The position numbers and the translations under genes are program-made. Positions 5,968 through 6,032 of a stretch of 6,032 nt of DNA are shown in pieces. The DNA comes from Candidatus Hydrogenedentota bacterium (GTDB lineage: Bacteria; Hydrogenedentota; Hydrogenedentia; Hydrogenedentiales; GCA-2746185): NCBI GenBank assembly GCA_012965445.1, contig DTSJ01000018.1:1-6032 (forward strand). The letters are read 5' to 3'. The stretch's first letter is position 1, and each line of letters begins with the position of its first letter. The notes below the pieces were generated by a model, which was given only the letters and a program-made list of their open reading frames with translations, was not told the DNA's origin and searched no databases.

Positions 5968-5986
5968 CGATTCCCGAAGGGAATCG
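5968..5986 (+). terminator. Perfect 8-bp hairpin downstream of the sigma locus
   Basis: CGATTCCC and GGGAATCG flank a GAA loop, giving a perfect 8-bp stem 29 bases after the TAA. No T-run follows on either strand, so it is not a canonical intrinsic terminator. It could act as a transcript 3'-end stabiliser, or be one arm of a palindromic repeat together with the next hairpin. Confidence 0.45.
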
Positions 5987-5996
5987 ACAACAATAG

Positions 5997-6016
5997 CCAG
6001 GGGTTTCAACCCCCGG
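5997..6016. repeat. Second compact inverted repeat, possible REP-like element
   Basis: GGGGTT-TC-AACCCC (6000-6013) is a perfect inverted repeat, extended outward by CC/GG around one mismatch. It starts 10 bases after the preceding hairpin. Two closely spaced GC-rich palindromes outside a gene resemble intergenic REP-type repeats, but only one copy is visible here, so repetition in the genome cannot be judged. Confidence 0.4.
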
Positions 6017-6032
6017 ATCAGACGACCCAACT

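Overview
The window looks like a bacterial chromosome segment of moderate GC content. It has two divergent transcription units: a minus-strand N-degron proteolysis cluster (positions 1 to 3583) and a plus-strand ECF sigma factor locus (3773 to 5938). Phylum cannot be proven from the sequence. The plus-strand architecture is an ECF sigma factor followed in the same frame by a membrane helix and a prepilin-type 'CANNLKQLGL ... GGRNVxFxDGHVEW' module. As I recall it, this style occurs in Candidatus Hydrogenedentes, Lentisphaerae and other PVC-like lineages, so I place the source there as an inference only.

Minus strand, in transcription order: clpS (N-degron adaptor), a 66-bp array of six 11-bp tandem repeats, a small dual-motif CDGSH iron-sulfur protein, clpA (AAA+ unfoldase) and aat (leucyl/phenylalanyl-tRNA-protein transferase, cut by the window edge). 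Aat tags proteins with Leu or Phe, ClpS recognises these N-termini, and ClpA unfolds the substrate for ClpP. The cluster therefore encodes tagging, recognition and unfolding; clpP is not in the window. The CDGSH gene is the unexpected member.

Plus strand: after a 189-bp divergent intergenic region, a good Shine-Dalgarno sequence leads into an ECF sigma factor. It is interrupted by two in-frame TAG codons (4154-4156 and 4238-4240), one just before region 4 and one inside the region 4 helix-turn-helix. The same frame then stays open to 5938, covering the rest of region 4, a transmembrane helix, a Pro/Glu-rich linker, a beta-rich domain and a prepilin-like C-terminal domain. Without the two ambers this would be one 721-residue protein. 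Either it is a recently disabled gene or TAG is being read as sense here. clpA and clpS also end in TAG, and each has a second in-frame stop four codons further on; for clpA that second stop overlaps the aat start as ATGA. I regard the interrupted sigma gene as the most interesting item.

The right end (5939 to 6032) holds two compact inverted repeats and no gene. No tRNA, rRNA, CRISPR array or transposase gene was seen.
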